Origin: Fodinibacter sp963811825
GTDB lineage: Bacteria > Actinomycetota > Actinomycetes > Actinomycetales > Dermatophilaceae
Reading direction: 5' to 3'
DNA: 64,000 nucleotides
NCBI GenBank assembly: GCA_963811825.1
Contig: CAWESS010000019.1
Coordinates: 273,771 to 337,770 of the forward strand
Under the pieces are notes generated by a model that saw nothing but the letters and a program-made list of their open reading frames with translations, was not told the DNA's origin and searched no databases. Shown in pieces: positions 17,488 through 26,851 of this stretch (its first letter is position 1; the number at the start of each line of letters is the position of its first letter). Both the position numbers and the translations under genes were made by a program.

Positions 17488-19764
17488 TCACTTCCCGGCC
17501 GCGCTCTTGCGACTGGGCGCCTTCGGCGTCCCGACGTCGGTGCCGGTGTCCTTGCGACTGCGTGGTGCCGTGTCCGTGAGCCCCGGGACCTGACCGGCCT
17601 TGCGCGCCGCAGCGAGCGACTGCCTGGCGGCCTTGACCACGGCCTCGGGGGTGAACCCGAACTCGCGGAAGAGCGTGGCGGCATCGGCCGAGGCCCCGAA
17701 GTGCTCGATGCTGACGGACCGCCCCGAGTCGCCGACGACGTCGCGCCACCCCTGGGCCACCCCCGCCTCGACACTGACGCGCGCCTTGACGGCGGGCGGC
17801 AGCACCTTGTTGCGGTAGGCGGTGGACTGCTCCTCGAACCACTCGCGGCACGGCATCGAGACCACGCGCGTCGCGACCCCGGCCTTCTCCAGCACCAGCC
17901 GCGCGGCCAGCGCGAGGGGCACCTCCGAGCCGGTGGCGACGAGGACGACGTCCGGGGAGCCGGATGCCGCGTCGATGAGCACGTAGGCGCCCTTGCTGAC
18001 GCCCGTCGCCTTCGCGTGCTCGGTGCGGTCGACGATCGGCAGGTTCTGGCGCGAGAGGGCCAGACCGGCAGGGGTGCCGCGGCGCAGGATCTCGGCCCAC
18101 GCGTGTGCGGTCTCGTTGGCATCGGCCGGGCGCACCACGGCCAGGCCCGGCATCGCCCGCAGCGCGGCGAGGTGCTCGATCGGCTGGTGCGTGGGGCCGT
18201 CCTCGCCGAGGCCGACCGAGTCGTGCGTCCAGACGAAGGTCACGGGGAGCTGCTGGATGGCCGCGAGGCGCACCGCCGGCCGCATGTAGTCGGAGAACAC
18301 GAGGAAGGTGCCGCCGTACGGCCGGGTCAGACCCTCGAGTGCGATGCCGTTGAGGATCATGCCCATGGCGTTCTCGCGGATGCCGAAGTGCAGGGTGCGG
18401 CCGTACGGGCCACCCTTCCAGGCCGGCGTCTGTCGGGATGCGGGGATGAACGAGGGCTCGCCGGCCATCGTCGTGTTGTTGGACTCGGCGAGGTCGGCCG
18501 AGCCGCCCCACAGCTCGGGCAGCGTCGCGGCGAGGGCGCCGAGGACCTTGCCGGATGCCGCGCGCGTCGCCAGACCCTTCGCGTCGGCGTCGAAGACGGG
18601 CAGGGACTTCTCGAAGCCCTGGGGCAGGGAGCCGTCGACGAGCCGGTCCAGGAGGGCAGCCCGCTCGGGCTGGGACTTCCGCCAGGCGGCGTACCGGGTG
18701 TTCCACGCCTTGTGGGCGGCCTTGCCCCGCTTCTTGACCTCGCGGGCGTGGGCCAGCACGGCCTTGTCGACCTCGAAGGACTTCGCGGGGTCGAAGCCCA
18801 GGAGCTCCTTGGTGGCCGCGATCTCGGCGTCGCCGAGCGCTGACCCGTGGGACTTGCCGGTGCCGCGCAGCTTGGGCGCCGGCCACGCGATGACGGTGTG
18901 CAGGCGCACGAGGGTGGGCTTGGTGCGCGAGCGTCGGCTCTTGTCGAGCGCGGCGAGCAGCGCGTCGACGTCCTCGGTGTAGTCGGCGCCCCCCGCCGGG
19001 TCGGAGGACCGGCGCCAGTCGATGTCGATGACCTCCCACCCGTAGGACTCGTAGCGCATCGCGACGTCCTCGCTGAACGAGATGTCGGTGTCGTCCTCGA
19101 TGGAGATCTGGTTCGCGTCGTAGACGACGGTGAGGTTGCCGAGCTGCTGGTGCCCGGCCAGGGACGAGGCCTCGGCAGACACGCCCTCCATGAGGTCGCC
19201 GTCGGAGGCGAGCACCCACACGTGGTGGTCGAAGACGCTCTCGCCGGGCTTGGCCTCGGGGTCGAACAGCCCGCGCTGACGGCGCTGCGCCATGGCCATG
19301 CCCACGGCCGAGGCCAGGCCCGAGCCGAGCGGCCCGGTGGTGATCTCGACGCCCTTGGTGTGGTGCACCTCGGGGTGGCCCGGGGTCTGCGAACCCCAGG
19401 TGCGCAAGGACTTCAGGTCCTTCAGCTCCAGCCCGTAGCCGCTGAGGAAGAGCTGGACGTACAGGGTGAGCGAGGAGTGCCCGCACGAGAGCACGAAGCG
19501 GTCTCGGCCCAGCCAGGCCGGGTCCGAGGGGTCGTGCGTCATGACGTTCTGCTGCAGCAGGTACGCCACCGGCGCCAGGCTCATCGCGGTGCCGGGGTGG
19601 CCGTTGCCCACCTTCTGCACGGCATCCGCCGCGAGCAGCCGCGCGGTGTCGACTGCGCGGACGTCGAGGTCGCTCCACCCGGCCTTCCTGGCCACGGGAG
19701 CCGCGAGGTCGCGGCTGCGGGTGGCGGTCGAGGTCGTGCTGCGGCTGGCGGGCTTGGTGGTCAA
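17488..19764 (-). CDS. tkt: Transketolase
   Basis: Thiamine-diphosphate enzyme of the non-oxidative pentose phosphate pathway. The start is taken as TTG 19764, preceded by GAGAGG at 6 bases. It gives 758 residues, somewhat longer than usual, with a Ser/Thr-rich N-terminal extension before WSDLDVRAVDTARLLAADAV and a basic C-terminal tail (RSRKDTGTDV...). An in-frame GTG near 19696 (VARKAGW) would give a more standard N-terminus. The TPP-binding region has GNGHPGTAMS and ASDGDLMEGV; the pyrimidine-binding domain has FGIRENAMG and WTHDSVGLGEDGPTHQP. First gene of the tkt-tal-pgi-zwf-opcA-pgl operon. Confidence 0.95.
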   Translation of the reverse strand: MTTKPASRSTTSTATRSRDLAAPVARKAGWSDLDVRAVDTARLLAADAVQKVGNGHPGTAMSLAPVAYLLQQNVMTHDPSDPAWLGRDRFVLSCGHSSLTLYVQLFLSGYGLELKDLKSLRTWGSQTPGHPEVHHTKGVEITTGPLGSGLASAVGMAMAQRRQRGLFDPEAKPGESVFDHHVWVLASDGDLMEGVSAEASSLAGHQQLGNLTVVYDANQISIEDDTDISFSEDVAMRYESYGWEVIDIDWRRSSDPAGGADYTEDVDALLAALDKSRRSRTKPTLVRLHTVIAWPAPKLRGTGKSHGSALGDAEIAATKELLGFDPAKSFEVDKAVLAHAREVKKRGKAAHKAWNTRYAAWRKSQPERAALLDRLVDGSLPQGFEKSLPVFDADAKGLATRAASGKVLGALAATLPELWGGSADLAESNNTTMAGEPSFIPASRQTPAWKGGPYGRTLHFGIRENAMGMILNGIALEGLTRPYGGTFLVFSDYMRPAVRLAAIQQLPVTFVWTHDSVGLGEDGPTHQPIEHLAALRAMPGLAVVRPADANETAHAWAEILRRGTPAGLALSRQNLPIVDRTEHAKATGVSKGAYVLIDAASGSPDVVLVATGSEVPLALAARLVLEKAGVATRVVSMPCREWFEEQSTAYRNKVLPPAVKARVSVEAGVAQGWRDVVGDSGRSVSIEHFGASADAATLFREFGFTPEAVVKAARQSLAAARKAGQVPGLTDTAPRSRKDTGTDVGTPKAPSRKSAAGK

Positions 19765-19815
19765 GAGGAGCCTCTCTCGCGAAGTCTGTGCACACGGCAG
19801 GGCGAATCGTCGTCC

Positions 19816-19821
19816 AGCCTA
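19816..19821 (-). promoter_or_regulatory. -10 element of the tkt operon
   Basis: TAGGCT on the minus strand, 51 bases upstream of the tkt TTG. Expected transcript start near 19809. It lies in the 141-base divergent spacer shared with ctaB. Confidence 0.45.
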
Positions 19822-19865
19822 GTGTCTGGGCCCGACGCGGTTCCCGTCGCTGACGGGCGGACCGC

Positions 19866-19871
19866 TAGAAT
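19866..19871 (+). promoter_or_regulatory. -10 element of ctaB
   Basis: TAGAAT with expected start near 19878 and a short leader containing the GAAAAGGA ribosome-binding site (19894-19901). No clear -35 hexamer is visible. Confidence 0.45.
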
Positions 19872-19905
19872 CGCCGGACACCCTCCCGCCGATGAAAAGG
19901 ACGAC

Positions 19906-20850
19906 GTGGCGACCATCCCGACGACGACCGACTCACCGTCGGTGCCGCCGCTCGAACGACGCCGGACGGTCGCGAACTACGTCGCGCTGACCAAGCCGCG
20001 CATCATCGAGCTGCTCCTCGTCACGACGGTCCCCGTGATGTTCCTCGCCGAGGGCGGGGTGCCCTCCCTGTGGCTCGTCGTGGCGACCCTCGTCGGTGGC
20101 ACGCTGAGCGCCGGCGCGGCCAACACGTTCAACTCGGTCTACGACCGCGACATCGACGCGCTGATGCACCGCACGAGCAACCGGCCGATGGTGACCGGGG
20201 CCGTCACCGCGCGCAACGCCCTCGTCTTCGGCGCGGTGCTCACGGTCGTGTCGACCGTGTGGTTCGCGCTCGTCGTCAACTGGCTCTCGGCCCTGCTCTC
20301 GGTGGCCGCGATCGTGCTCTACGCGGTCGGCTACACGATCCTGCTCAAGCGCCGCACCTCGCAGAACATCGTGTGGGGCGGCATCGCGGGGTGCATGCCG
20401 ACCCTCATCGGGTGGTCGGCGGTGACCGGCACGGTGGGCTGGCCGGCCGTCGTCCTCTTCCTCGTGATCTTCTTCTGGACGCCGCCGCACTACTGGCCGC
20501 TCTCGATGGCCTTTCGCGACGACTACTCCACGGCCGGCGTGCCGATGCTGCCGGTGGAACGTGGCCCCGTCGCCGTGGGACGGCAGATCGTCGCGTACTC
20601 CTGGGTCATGGTGGCCACCTCGCTCGTGCTCGTCCCCGTCGCGCCGATGGGCTGGGTCTACGCCGTGACCGCCGTGCTGGCGGGCGCGCTCTTCCTCGTC
20701 GAGGCGCATCGACTGCTGCGGGCAGCCAAAGGTGGGGCCGTGGGTCCCGCGCTGAAGCCGATGCGCCTGTTCCACTACTCGATCACGTACGTGACCCTGG
20801 TGTTCCTGGCGGTGGCGGTCGACCCGCTGCTGTACATCGCCATCGGCTGA
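19906..20850 (+). CDS. ctaB: Protoheme IX farnesyltransferase (heme O synthase)
   Basis: Integral membrane prenyltransferase that farnesylates heme B to heme O for aa3-type cytochrome oxidase. 314 residues with about nine hydrophobic helices. The UbiA-family prenyl-diphosphate motif is NSVYDRDIDALMHRT, and the second Asp-rich region follows FFWTPPHYWPLSMAFRDDYSTAGVPMLPV. GTG 19906 is favoured because GAAAAGGA precedes it by 4-5 bases. Heme A synthase ctaA (24328-25305) is nearby, and the SURF1 gene further on serves the same oxidase. Confidence 0.96.
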   Translation: MATIPTTTDSPSVPPLERRRTVANYVALTKPRIIELLLVTTVPVMFLAEGGVPSLWLVVATLVGGTLSAGAANTFNSVYDRDIDALMHRTSNRPMVTGAVTARNALVFGAVLTVVSTVWFALVVNWLSALLSVAAIVLYAVGYTILLKRRTSQNIVWGGIAGCMPTLIGWSAVTGTVGWPAVVLFLVIFFWTPPHYWPLSMAFRDDYSTAGVPMLPVERGPVAVGRQIVAYSWVMVATSLVLVPVAPMGWVYAVTAVLAGALFLVEAHRLLRAAKGGAVGPALKPMRLFHYSITYVTLVFLAVAVDPLLYIAIG

Positions 20851-20978
20851 GCCGAGCGATCGCGGCCCTTGCTGGGTGCCGGAGTCGATCATCGGCCATG
20901 TCGCGCCGCCGGGAGGTGCGCGGCGGCAGCTCGGCAGTGGGACCGAGCGCGTCCGGGTCCATCCGGGGCGCGGCGGAA

Positions 20979-20990
20979 TGAGGTACCTCA
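20979..20990. promoter_or_regulatory. 12-bp perfect palindrome, possible operator
   Basis: TGAGGTACCTCA, in the 256-base spacer upstream of the small His-rich gene and the LuxR-type regulator. Size and position suit a binding site for a dimeric regulator. No clear -10 hexamer was found for the downstream genes, and I see nothing else in this spacer. Confidence 0.35.
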
Positions 20991-21106
20991 GACGTCGCGG
21001 ATGCCGGTGGAGATACGGCGTTCGCCAGATGTGGGACCCCGCCTCAGCGGACGAGTCTTGAGGACGTCGACAGGGACCACCGGCCGACAGAGAGAAGGAG
21101 ACAACG

Positions 21107-21352
21107 ATGAGCCTCTACATCGACCAGATGTTCGTCCAGACCGAGATCGACCGCCGCTACGAGCTGGCCGGCGTCGACCGACACGACACCCACCACCACG
21201 AGCGGCACCGCCACGACCTGCCGGTCCGCCCGATCGGCGCGCACCCGCTGGCGGCTTTCGTGGCCCGCCTGCTGGGCGGTCCCTCGACCCCGACGCGGGG
21301 CGGTGCCCGGCGCAGCACTCCAGCTGTCGTCGACCGCCCGCGCCACCCGTGA
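21107..21352 (+). CDS. small His-rich hypothetical protein preceding the LuxR regulator
   Basis: 81-residue protein with a strong ribosome-binding site (GAAGGAG, 21094-21100) six bases before ATG. The first 25 residues (MSLYIDQMFVQTEIDRRYELAG) could form an amphipathic helix. A cluster of seven His with acidic and Arg residues follows (DRHDTHHHERHRHDL, about residues 26-40), then a short hydrophobic patch (PLAAFVARLLGG) and a basic C-terminal tail. It has no signal peptide. Its stop overlaps an in-frame GTG of the regulator gene, suggesting translational coupling. I do not recognise a family; metal binding by the His cluster is only a possibility. Confidence 0.65.
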   Translation: MSLYIDQMFVQTEIDRRYELAGVDRHDTHHHERHRHDLPVRPIGAHPLAAFVARLLGGPSTPTRGGARRSTPAVVDRPRHP

Positions 21353-21378
21353 CGACACTGGTGTCGCCCTCGGGTGCC

Positions 21379-24321
21379 ATGATCGGGGCCGTGCCGCCCC
21401 GTTCACACTCCCCGCTCGTGGGTCGCCACGAGGAGCTCGACCGCGTCGCCGCCGCCCTCGGTTGGGACGACGGCGGTGGCGGTGCGGTCCTGCTCGGCGG
21501 CGACGCGGGCATCGGCAAGACCGCCCTGGTCAGCCGCCTGGTCGACCGTGCCACCGACCGGCTCGTGCTCGTCGGGCACTGCGTCGGCGAGGTCGGCTCG
21601 AGCCTGCCCTACCTGCCGTTCGTCGAGATGGTGGCCGGCCTCGACGCCCGCGACCGTGAGCTGGTCGACGAGCTGGTCGCGGCCCACCCCGGTCTGGTGT
21701 CCCTCGTGCCGCGCCTGGCCGGTGGTGTGCGCAGGGATGCCGTGCGAGCCGACCTCGTCGAGGCGGTGCACGGCGCGCTCGCCGACCTCGGTCGCCGCCG
21801 GCCCGTGCTCGTCGTCGTCGAGGACGTGCACTGGGCCGACGAGTCGACCCGCGAGCTGCTCACCCTGCTGTTCACCCGTGGCGGCCCCGACGGCGTCGGG
21901 TTGCTCGCGACCTGGCGCAGCGACGACATCCACCGCCGACACCCCCTCGCGGCTGCGCTCAGCCTGTGGTCGCGGCTGCCCGCACTCGCCCGTGTCGAGC
22001 TGGGACCTCTCCCGGATGCCGACCTGCGCAGCATCGTGCGCCGGGTCGGCTCCGACCTGTCCCCCCGCGTCGTCGAGGAGGTCGCCCGCCGGGCGGAGGG
22101 GAACGCCTTCTTCGCCGAGGAGCTGGCCGCCGCGGCGCGCACCGGCGGCGCCGACCCGGGCGACCTCACCCGCCTGCTCCTCACCCGCGTCGACCAGCTC
22201 GACGACGGAGCCCAGTCCGTGGTGCGGGTCGCCGCGATCATCGGGCGCCGCGTCCCCCACGACCTCCTCGAGCGCGTCGCCGGGGTCGACGAAGCCACGC
22301 TGCGCACCGCGTTGCGCGCTGCCATCGAGCACCACGTGCTCGAGCCCTGTGGCGAGGACGGCTACGAGTTCCGGCACGCGCTGCTCGCCGAGGCCGTGAC
22401 CGACGACCTGCTACCCGCCGAGCGGCTCCACATGCACCGGGCCTGCGTCGAGGCGCTGCTCGACGACGCCGGTCTGGGCACGGCCGCCGACCTCGCGCGC
22501 CACGCCCTCGCCTCGGGCGACCGGGCGGTGGCCCTCGGGGCGTCGGTGCGCGCCGGCGAGGCCGCGCAGCGGATGGGTGGTCCGGCCGAGGCGCTCGCGC
22601 ACTACGAGACCGCCCTGGCGCTGGCCGAGGCCGACCGCGGCCCTACCGTCGAGCTCACCCTGCGCGCCGCATCCGCGGCCAACGGCAGTGGGCGCACGAT
22701 GCGGGCGATGGCGCTGCTGCGGGCCGCGCTCTCCGGCGACTCACCCACTCCGCACGAGAGGGCCGAGCTGCTCGGAGCCCTCGCCTTCGCGGCCCGGCTC
22801 ACCGAGGAGCAGGTGGACCGGCTCCACCTCACCGAGGAGGCCCTCGGCCTCCTCGATCACGACGCCCCCGTACAGCTGCAGGTCTACCTGCTCGCGCGTC
22901 GTGCCGAGGCACTGATGGACGGCGGCCGCTCCGCCGAGGCGCTCGGGGTCGCCGACGAGGCGATGGCCCTGGCCGTCGAGCACGACCTCACCGTCGACCG
23001 CACCGACCTCACCTCGATCCTGGCCCGGCTCAGCGAGAGCGCGGGCGACCCGGGCGAGTCGATCCGCCGGCTCGAGGTGGCCGTCGCGGCCTGGACCAGT
23101 GCCCCCGACCTCGCCCTGCTCCGCGCGATGCACATCCTCGCGTCGGTGCACTACCGGCAGGGCGACCACGTCGCCGCACAGGCGGCGTTCGAGCGCACGC
23201 TCGCCGAGGCGAGGCGCGCGGGGCTCGAGTGGTCGGTCTTCGGGGTCGACGCCCGGGCGATGGCGGTGACGACCGCGTACGAGATGGGTGAGTGGGACCT
23301 CGCGCTGCGCCTCGCCGACCACGCGACCGACGTCGGAATGCCGTCGTCGGCCGCCGCGACGATCGACGCGGCCGCGCTCGGCGTGCTCGCCGGCCGCGGT
23401 GGTGTGACGGCCGAGCAGCTGCTCGCAGGCACCCGCCCGTGGTGGTCGGAGGAGGGTCGCATCGCGGTCCAGTCCGGCGCGACGGCGATCGACGTCCTCG
23501 GCCGCGACGGCGATGTCGACGCGATGCTGGCCCTGCACGCCGAGGTCGTGGGCTTCCTGCGCGCGCTGTGGGGTGCGGGCCGGGTCGCGGCCGAGGTGCG
23601 CCTCGCCGCGCTGGCCGTGGGGCACCTCGGCACCGCGCTGCGCGCCCACCCGCCCGCGCGCCGGGCCGTGCTCCTCGACCATGTCGACCGGCTGGCCGCC
23701 GAGGCCGCGAGCGTCTGGGGCGGCGGCCAGGTGGTGCCCCCCGACGACGAGACCCCCTTCTGGCACCGGCGCGCGATCGCGGGCGGCGCCCTCCTCCTCC
23801 CACCGACCATCGAGGGCCGGGCGTGGGAGGCCCGGGTGTCGGCGGAGCAGCAGCGGGCGCACTGGATCGCGGGCGACGACGTGCCGCTTCGGGTGCTCTC
23901 CGACGACACCCGCCGGGTGGTCGACCTCTTCGTCGAGCACGGCGAGCCCTACGAGGTGGCGCGCGCCCGCACCAGACTGGCGGAGGTGCTCTTCGCCGCG
24001 GGTGACCAGGGCGCCGGTGACGTCGTCGCCGCGGCTCGCGAGACCGCGCAACGGCTGGGTGCCGCGCCACTGCTCGCCGCACTCGACCACCTGGCCCCCC
24101 GGAACGCGCCCCGCATCGCACCGTCGACCCTGACGCCGCGTGAGACCGAGGTGCTCGGGCTGCTCGCCGAGGGCCGCTCGAACGGCGAGATCGGCCGGGC
24201 GCTGTTCATCAGCACGAAGACCGCCAGCGTGCACGTGTCGAACATCCTGGCCAAGCTCGGCGCGGCATCCCGCGGCGAGGCCGTTGCCCTGGCCCGCGGC
24301 GCGGGCCTGCTCGACGACTGA
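21379..24321 (+). CDS. large LuxR-family ATPase transcriptional regulator (LAL type)
   Basis: About 980-residue MalT/LAL-like regulator. N-terminal AAA/STAND ATPase: LVGRHEELDRV, Walker A GGDAGIGKTALVSRL (about residues 41-55), Walker B VLVVVEDVHWADEST. A long helical, TPR-like middle region (repeated ALA/LAEA segments) probably senses a ligand or protein. The C-terminal LuxR helix-turn-helix is LTPRETEVLGLLAEGRSNGEIGRALFIS then VHVSNILAKL. The start is uncertain: ATG 21379 is used here, while GTG 21349 would overlap the stop of the small upstream gene by 4 bases. Targets are unknown. It converges on ctaA with a 6-base gap. Confidence 0.9.
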   Translation: MIGAVPPRSHSPLVGRHEELDRVAAALGWDDGGGGAVLLGGDAGIGKTALVSRLVDRATDRLVLVGHCVGEVGSSLPYLPFVEMVAGLDARDRELVDELVAAHPGLVSLVPRLAGGVRRDAVRADLVEAVHGALADLGRRRPVLVVVEDVHWADESTRELLTLLFTRGGPDGVGLLATWRSDDIHRRHPLAAALSLWSRLPALARVELGPLPDADLRSIVRRVGSDLSPRVVEEVARRAEGNAFFAEELAAAARTGGADPGDLTRLLLTRVDQLDDGAQSVVRVAAIIGRRVPHDLLERVAGVDEATLRTALRAAIEHHVLEPCGEDGYEFRHALLAEAVTDDLLPAERLHMHRACVEALLDDAGLGTAADLARHALASGDRAVALGASVRAGEAAQRMGGPAEALAHYETALALAEADRGPTVELTLRAASAANGSGRTMRAMALLRAALSGDSPTPHERAELLGALAFAARLTEEQVDRLHLTEEALGLLDHDAPVQLQVYLLARRAEALMDGGRSAEALGVADEAMALAVEHDLTVDRTDLTSILARLSESAGDPGESIRRLEVAVAAWTSAPDLALLRAMHILASVHYRQGDHVAAQAAFERTLAEARRAGLEWSVFGVDARAMAVTTAYEMGEWDLALRLADHATDVGMPSSAAATIDAAALGVLAGRGGVTAEQLLAGTRPWWSEEGRIAVQSGATAIDVLGRDGDVDAMLALHAEVVGFLRALWGAGRVAAEVRLAALAVGHLGTALRAHPPARRAVLLDHVDRLAAEAASVWGGGQVVPPDDETPFWHRRAIAGGALLLPPTIEGRAWEARVSAEQQRAHWIAGDDVPLRVLSDDTRRVVDLFVEHGEPYEVARARTRLAEVLFAAGDQGAGDVVAAARETAQRLGAAPLLAALDHLAPRNAPRIAPSTLTPRETEVLGLLAEGRSNGEIGRALFISTKTASVHVSNILAKLGAASRGEAVALARGAGLLDD

Positions 24322-24327
24322 GCGGCC

Positions 24328-25305
24328 CTACGCGGTCGCGGCTGGCGCCAGGGGCTCCACGGGTTCCACCGCGTCACGGCGCCGGAGGGCGAGGATGCCG
24401 TTGGTCAGGGCCACGACGAGCAGGGTCGCCCCGAGCATGTGGGCCACGACCAGGGCCTCGGGCAGGTCGGTGACGTACTGCACGTAGCCGACGACGCCCT
24501 GCGCGAGACTCACGCCCAGCACGACCAGCCAGGCGCGCCCGGGGCCGCGGACGGCATCCGTGCTCGTGAGGCGGGCGGTGAGCCAGGTCGCGACGACGAG
24601 CCCGAGGAAGAGCATCACGACGTCCGCGTGCAGCCACGAGATCGTGCGGGCGTCGAACCCGAAGCGGGCCGGCTCGTCGGCATCGCCGGAGTGGGGGCCG
24701 GAGCCGGTGACGAGGGTACCGAGGAGCAGGACGAGGCCACCGACGCCCGTGGTCACCCACGCCAGGCGGGTGACGAGCGGGGGCACGAGCGGCGTCGGTG
24801 GCGCGGCACTCTCGTGCCGGGCGAACCACAGGTAGGACGCGGCCGCGACCAGGCCCATCGACACGAGGAAGTGGGCGGCCACGGTCGCCGGGTGCAGGCC
24901 GAGCAGCACGGTGAACCCGCCGAGCACGGCCTGCCCGACCACCCCGGCGAGGACGATGACCGCGGCGACCTTCATCGCCGGGCGCGGCGCCCAGCGCCAC
25001 ACGGCGAGGACCGTGGCCAGGGCCAGCAGACCGAGCACGCCGGTGAGCGTGCGGTTGCCGAACTCGATCCACTTGTGGATCCCCTCGGCCTGCTCGATGG
25101 TCGGCGTGATCGAGCCGTCGACGCACTCGGGCCACGTCGGGCACCCGAGGCCGCTGCCCGTGACCCGCACGAGCCCGCCGGTCACGACGATCGCGACCTC
25201 GGCCACGAGGTTGGCGAGCAGGATCGGTGCCAGCCACCTGGAAGGGAGGGGCGGGGTGCCCGCCGTGGGGTTGGTCGTGCTCGAACTCGTGCTCGTGCTG
25301 GTCAC
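24328..25305 (-). CDS. ctaA: Heme A synthase (CtaA/COX15 family)
   Basis: Membrane enzyme converting heme O to heme A for cytochrome c oxidase; 325 residues with about eight transmembrane helices. Landmarks include GLVRVTGSGLGCPTWPEC with the paired extracytoplasmic cysteines, GIHKWIEFGNRTLTG with a heme-ligand His, LHPATVAAHFLVSM, and GSGPHSGDADEPARFGFD in the second half. GTG 25305 lies 7 bases after TAGCCT, so the message is probably leaderless. It converges with the LuxR-type gene. Its partner ctaB lies 3.5 kb away. Confidence 0.94.
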   Translation of the reverse strand: MTSTSTSSSTTNPTAGTPPLPSRWLAPILLANLVAEVAIVVTGGLVRVTGSGLGCPTWPECVDGSITPTIEQAEGIHKWIEFGNRTLTGVLGLLALATVLAVWRWAPRPAMKVAAVIVLAGVVGQAVLGGFTVLLGLHPATVAAHFLVSMGLVAAASYLWFARHESAAPPTPLVPPLVTRLAWVTTGVGGLVLLLGTLVTGSGPHSGDADEPARFGFDARTISWLHADVVMLFLGLVVATWLTARLTSTDAVRGPGRAWLVVLGVSLAQGVVGYVQYVTDLPEALVVAHMLGATLLVVALTNGILALRRRDAVEPVEPLAPAATA

Positions 25306-25312
25306 GGGGTCA

Positions 25313-25318
25313 AGGCTA
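25313..25318 (-). promoter_or_regulatory. -10 element of ctaA (leaderless)
   Basis: TAGCCT on the minus strand ends 7 bases before the GTG at 25305, with no Shine-Dalgarno between them. Confidence 0.5.
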
Positions 25319-25354
25319 CGACTCGGGCCGCAGGCTTCGACGGGGTGGGTTGCC

Positions 25355-26115
25355 TCAGTCCGACCAGCGGAAGGTGCGGCTGGCGAGCAGGCCGGCCACG
25401 GCGCCCCACACGGCGAGCACGGCCCACTGCGCCAACGGCCAGCCACCGTCGACGAGGGCCATGCGCATCGCGTCTCCGAGCGCCCCCGACGGCAGGGCGG
25501 CCGCCACGCCGCCGAGGATGCCGGGCAGCCCCGCCGTGGGAGCCAGCAGTCCCAGCCCGAGCAGCAGCACCCACACGAGGTTGGCGACGGCGAGGACGGC
25601 CTCCGCGCGCAGGGTGCCGGCGAGCAGCAGCGCCAGGGCCACGAAGGTGGCACTACCCAGCAGCAGGGTCAGGGCGGCCGGGAGCAGCCCGCTCGGCTCC
25701 GGTCGGGCGCCGAGGGCGAGCCCGAGGGCACCCAGGACGAGCACCTGGACGGCGAGCACGGAGAGCACCGCGAGGGCCTTGGCGGCGAGCAGTCCGTCCC
25801 GCCCGAGGGGCGTCGTCCCGAGCAGGCGCAGCACCCCTCCGCGCCGGTCGAACCCGGTTCCGATGGCCTGGCCGGTGAAGGCCGTCGAGACGACGGCGAG
25901 CGCGAGCGTGCCGGCCAGCGCGAGGTCGGCGCGATTGCCGTCCCCGAGGTCGGGCACGGAGGAGAGCGTCAGGCCGATCAGCGCGAGGGCGGGGAGGATG
26001 AGGGACACGAGGAGCTGTTCGCCGTTCGCGAGCAGCATCCGGGTCTCGAAGGCGGCGCGGGAGCGCACCCGGGCCCGCGCGGGCGCTGCCTGCGTCGCGG
26101 ATGCCGTCGGCCCGG

Positions 26116-26119
<4 letters not shown>
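25355..26119 (-). CDS. ABC-2 type transporter permease
   Basis: Membrane subunit of an ABC exporter, 254 residues with about six hydrophobic segments. After a basic N-terminal tail come LILPALALIGLTL, then the ABC-2 style STAFTGQAIGTGFDRRGGVLRLLGTTPLGR, which fits the conserved juxtamembrane region of drug/polyketide-type permeases. GTG 26119 overlaps the ATPase stop (GTGA). In many actinobacteria an ABC pair like this lies between ctaA and sufR. The substrate is unknown, although a heme- or oxidase-related role has been suggested by context. Confidence 0.88.
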
Positions 26120-26826
<707 letters not shown>

Positions 26827-26834
26827 GACGCGAC

Positions 26835-26844
26835 ATCCTAGGCT
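26835..26844. promoter_or_regulatory. overlapping divergent -10 elements of the ABC pair and psd
   Basis: Minus strand TAGGAT (26835-26840) serves the ABC ATPase and plus strand TAGGCT (26839-26844) serves psd. They share two bases inside CCTAGG. Each ends 7-8 bases before its start codon, so both transcripts would be leaderless or nearly so. Confidence 0.45.
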
Positions 26845-26851
26845 GGGGCCC

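Noticed and set aside
22741..24234. Long minus-strand frames opposite the LuxR-type regulator.
   Set aside because: Antisense shadow of high-GC coding sequence; no motif and no ribosome-binding site.
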